Shown piece by piece: positions 62,578 through 64,000 of a stretch of 64,000 nucleotides of DNA. The notes beneath the pieces are model-generated. The model saw nothing but the letters and a program-made list of their open reading frames with translations, was not told the DNA's origin and ran no database searches. The DNA is from Cellulophaga lytica DSM 7489 (GTDB lineage Bacteria > Bacteroidota > Bacteroidia > Flavobacteriales > Flavobacteriaceae): contig NC_015167.1 of assembly GCF_000190595.1 (NCBI RefSeq), positions 124,001 through 188,000 on the forward strand, in the 5' to 3' direction. Numbering within the stretch: the first letter of the stretch is position 1; every line of letters begins with the position of its first letter. A program made the position numbers and the translations under genes.

Positions 62578-63300
62578 ATGAAAAAAATACTAACACTTAG
62601 CTTAGCTTTATCTATAGCAATTACAGCAAATGCACAATGGGGCAAACGCGTTAAAGGAAACGGAAACATTATTACAGACTCTAGAAATGTAGGTGATTAT
62701 GAAGTAATATCTGTATCTGGTTTTTTTGATGTAGAACTTATAGATGGTAAAGAAGGAAAAATTACACTTCACGGAGATGAAAATATTATAAGCCACATTA
62801 AAACCGAAGTTAAGAATGGTAAACTTGTGATTAAAGCTGAAAAAGGAATGAATTTATCTCCATCTAGAAACAGTAAATTATTAGTTACCGTACCTGTAGA
62901 ACATATTAATGAAGCCACATTATCTGGCTCTGGAGATATTATTGGCAAAACAACATTAGTAAGTAATACTTTTAAAACTAGTATATCTGGCTCAGGAGAC
63001 ATAAACCTAAAAGTTAAAACAAAAGAACTAAAAGCTAGTATGTCTGGATCTGGAGACATAAATCTTAGTGGCTCTGCTACCGACTTTACTGTTAGAGTTT
63101 CTGGTTCTGGAGACATCTCTGCATATGATTTAGAAGCAGACTATGTAAAAGCATTAGTATCTGGTTCTGCAGATATTAAGGTAACTGCAAAAGAAACTAT
63201 AGACGCTAGAGTATCTGGTTCTGGAGATATTAAATACAGAGGTAATCCTAAAAAAATAGAAAGTAAAACCTCTGGTTCTGGTGGTGTTTCTAAAGGATAA
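62578..63300 (+). CDS. Head GIN domain (DUF2807) exported protein
   Basis: A 240-residue exported protein: signal peptide 1-20 (ANA/Q) followed by a GIN/DUF2807 beta-helix domain. The opening GNGNIITDSRNVGDYEVISV and the segment SGFFDVELIDGKEGKITLHG are typical. Seven SGSGDI-type motifs (five exact, one SGSADI, one SGSGGV) repeat every 18-21 residues between codons at 62923 and 63271, fitting one solenoid turn each. Many Bacteroidota proteins of this type occur beside ECF sigma factors; their ligand is unknown. Confidence 0.88.
   Translation: MKKILTLSLALSIAITANAQWGKRVKGNGNIITDSRNVGDYEVISVSGFFDVELIDGKEGKITLHGDENIISHIKTEVKNGKLVIKAEKGMNLSPSRNSKLLVTVPVEHINEATLSGSGDIIGKTTLVSNTFKTSISGSGDINLKVKTKELKASMSGSGDINLSGSATDFTVRVSGSGDISAYDLEADYVKALVSGSADIKVTAKETIDARVSGSGDIKYRGNPKKIESKTSGSGGVSKG
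62923..63288 (+). repeat. Seven in-gene repeats encoding SGSGD-type turns
   Basis: TCTGG-starting repeats begin at 62923, 62986, 63043, 63100, 63160, 63214 and 63271, a spacing of 54-63 bp that always keeps frame. Only the SGSGD core is well conserved; the rest varies, as in protein solenoids. Confidence 0.85.
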
Positions 63301-63317
63301 AAAACTATAAACAAAAA

Positions 63318-63353
63318 AAAGAGAGGTGCTATTTACAACCTCTCTTTTTTTTA
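63318..63353. terminator. Bidirectional terminator
   Basis: An 8-bp stem AGAGAGGT (63320-63327) pairs with 63338-63345, with an A-run on the left and T8 on the right; ends the sigma unit and the convergent MFS gene. Confidence 0.8.
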
Positions 63354-63374
63354 TTACAAATACTACTTTATTGA

Positions 63375-64000
63375 TTACTTCTTATTTACACGTAAAAGCA
63401 ATACAACCCCAGCAATAAAAAATATTGCTAAAAACACAATAGCATTACGCATACTACCTGTAACTTGCGCCACAAAACCGTATAAAAAAGTACCAATTAC
63501 AATTCCAATTTTTTCGGCAACATCATAAAAACTAAAAAAAGACGTAGTATCTTTAGTATTTGGTAAAAACTTAGAGTAAGTAGACCTAGACAATGCTTGT
63601 ATACCACCCATAACCAAACCTACACAGCCTGCACCAATATAAAAATCTATAGGTGTTACCATAAAAAAGGCATAAACACATATTACTACCCATAATATAT
63701 TTACTACTGCAAGTGTTTTTACATTTCCAAACTTTTTAGATGCTGCTGCTGTTACTAATGCACCAAGAATGGCAACTATTTGTATCACTAAAATACTAAC
63801 TATTAAGCCTGTTGTACGCTCTTTATCTGTCCCCCAAGCAATTTCTTCTTCTCCAAAATAAGTAGCAATTAGCATTACTGTTTGTACAGCCATACTATAC
63901 ACAAAAAAAGCTATTAAATAACGCTTTAATTTAACCTGACTTCCAAGTTGCCCCCAAACTCCTTTTAATTCTTTAAATCCATTTAAAATTACATTACTGC
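63375..64000 (-). CDS. MFS transporter, UMF1-like, C-terminal part (5' end outside window)
   Basis: The minus-strand frame is open to the right edge (residues reading back LKRYLIAFFVYSMAVQ and further), so the GTG at 63902 is internal. The visible 208 residues contain about six membrane helices of the major facilitator fold: FGEEEIAWGTDKERTTGLIV loop, a LGALVTAAASKKFGNVKTL cytosolic loop, GLVMGGIQALSRSTYSKFLP and a C-terminal helix ending in basic VNKK. This matches the UMF1-type MFS group, whose substrates are unknown. It converges with the sigma unit. Confidence 0.88.
   Translation of the reverse strand, partial: SNVILNGFKELKGVWGQLGSQVKLKRYLIAFFVYSMAVQTVMLIATYFGEEEIAWGTDKERTTGLIVSILVIQIVAILGALVTAAASKKFGNVKTLAVVNILWVVICVYAFFMVTPIDFYIGAGCVGLVMGGIQALSRSTYSKFLPNTKDTTSFFSFYDVAEKIGIVIGTFLYGFVAQVTGSMRNAIVFLAIFFIAGVVLLLRVNKK

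Noticed and set aside
62923-63288. CRISPR array or minisatellite
   Set aside because: The repeats vary in length by multiples of three, are conserved only at the protein level (SGSGD), and lie inside a gene with a signal peptide and GIN domain.
1-64000. tRNA or rRNA genes, IS elements, prophage, integrase or attachment sites
   Set aside because: Reading the intergenic regions by eye gave no cloverleaf-like or rRNA-like sequence, no transposase or integrase frame and no flanking direct repeats. A tRNAscan/ISfinder run would settle it.

Overview
This is an AT-rich, gene-dense stretch of chromosome from a member of the Bacteroidota, almost certainly Flavobacteriaceae. The evidence for that is: a type IX secretion (T9SS) C-terminal sorting domain, SprB-type repeats, DUF4252, DUF1573 and GIN/DUF2807 proteins, a PUR-alpha-like DUF3276 protein, a TonB-dependent receptor, CarB without its regulatory domain, and many -7 elements of the Bacteroidota form TAnnTTTG without obvious Shine-Dalgarno sequences. 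I cannot name the species. I see no rRNA, tRNA, insertion sequence, prophage or CRISPR array; this is core chromosome with some lineage-specific surface and regulatory loci.

Layout. 1-8.1 kb: 3' end of pepT, a DUF1801/YdeI-like protein, a leftward nusB-DUF1573-yajC group, an ABC exporter, the DUF3276 protein and a large secreted M14 peptidase. 8.1-18.7 kb: housekeeping and stress genes (CsaA-like protein, a redoxin, a DinB/YfiT protein, a fused cyclophilin-FKBP isomerase, an M28 peptidase, PPK2, a TrmH-type methyltransferase, a class III sirtuin, a haem-binding protein, a helical protein next to purB, purB). 18.7-24.4 kb: one 1889-residue secreted protein carrying two different nuclease domains. 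24.5-27.6 kb: an MscS channel and an ECF sigma factor/membrane protein/two DUF4252 genes. 27.8-34.7 kb: an S41 peptidase, then a divergent corrinoid uptake locus in which a cobalamin riboswitch precedes a BtuB-like receptor and btuF/btuC/btuD-like genes run the other way. 34.8-41.2 kb: rmuC, a thioesterase, small membrane proteins, a TPR-LytS-type kinase with a LytTR regulator, and a DUF1266-like lipoprotein. 41.2-54.3 kb: carB, rpmH, a lytic transglycosylase, mtaB, pdxH, an EamA transporter, and a pyrR-pyrB-STAS-like-rnz group. 54.4-60.2 kb: rpsA, a LysM protein, cmk and lon. 60.4-63.3 kb: an overlapping four-gene unit (ECF sigma, anti-sigma-like, two repeat-built surface proteins). The window ends inside an MFS transporter.

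The loci most worth following are the sigma/anti-sigma/beta-repeat unit at 60.4-63.3 kb, the two-nuclease T9SS protein, the BtuD-like ATPase whose reading frame has no ATG, GTG or TTG ahead of its Walker A motif, and the cyclophilin-FKBP fusion. None is proof of a new system. They are the parts where known families are combined in ways that standard annotation would miss or mislabel.
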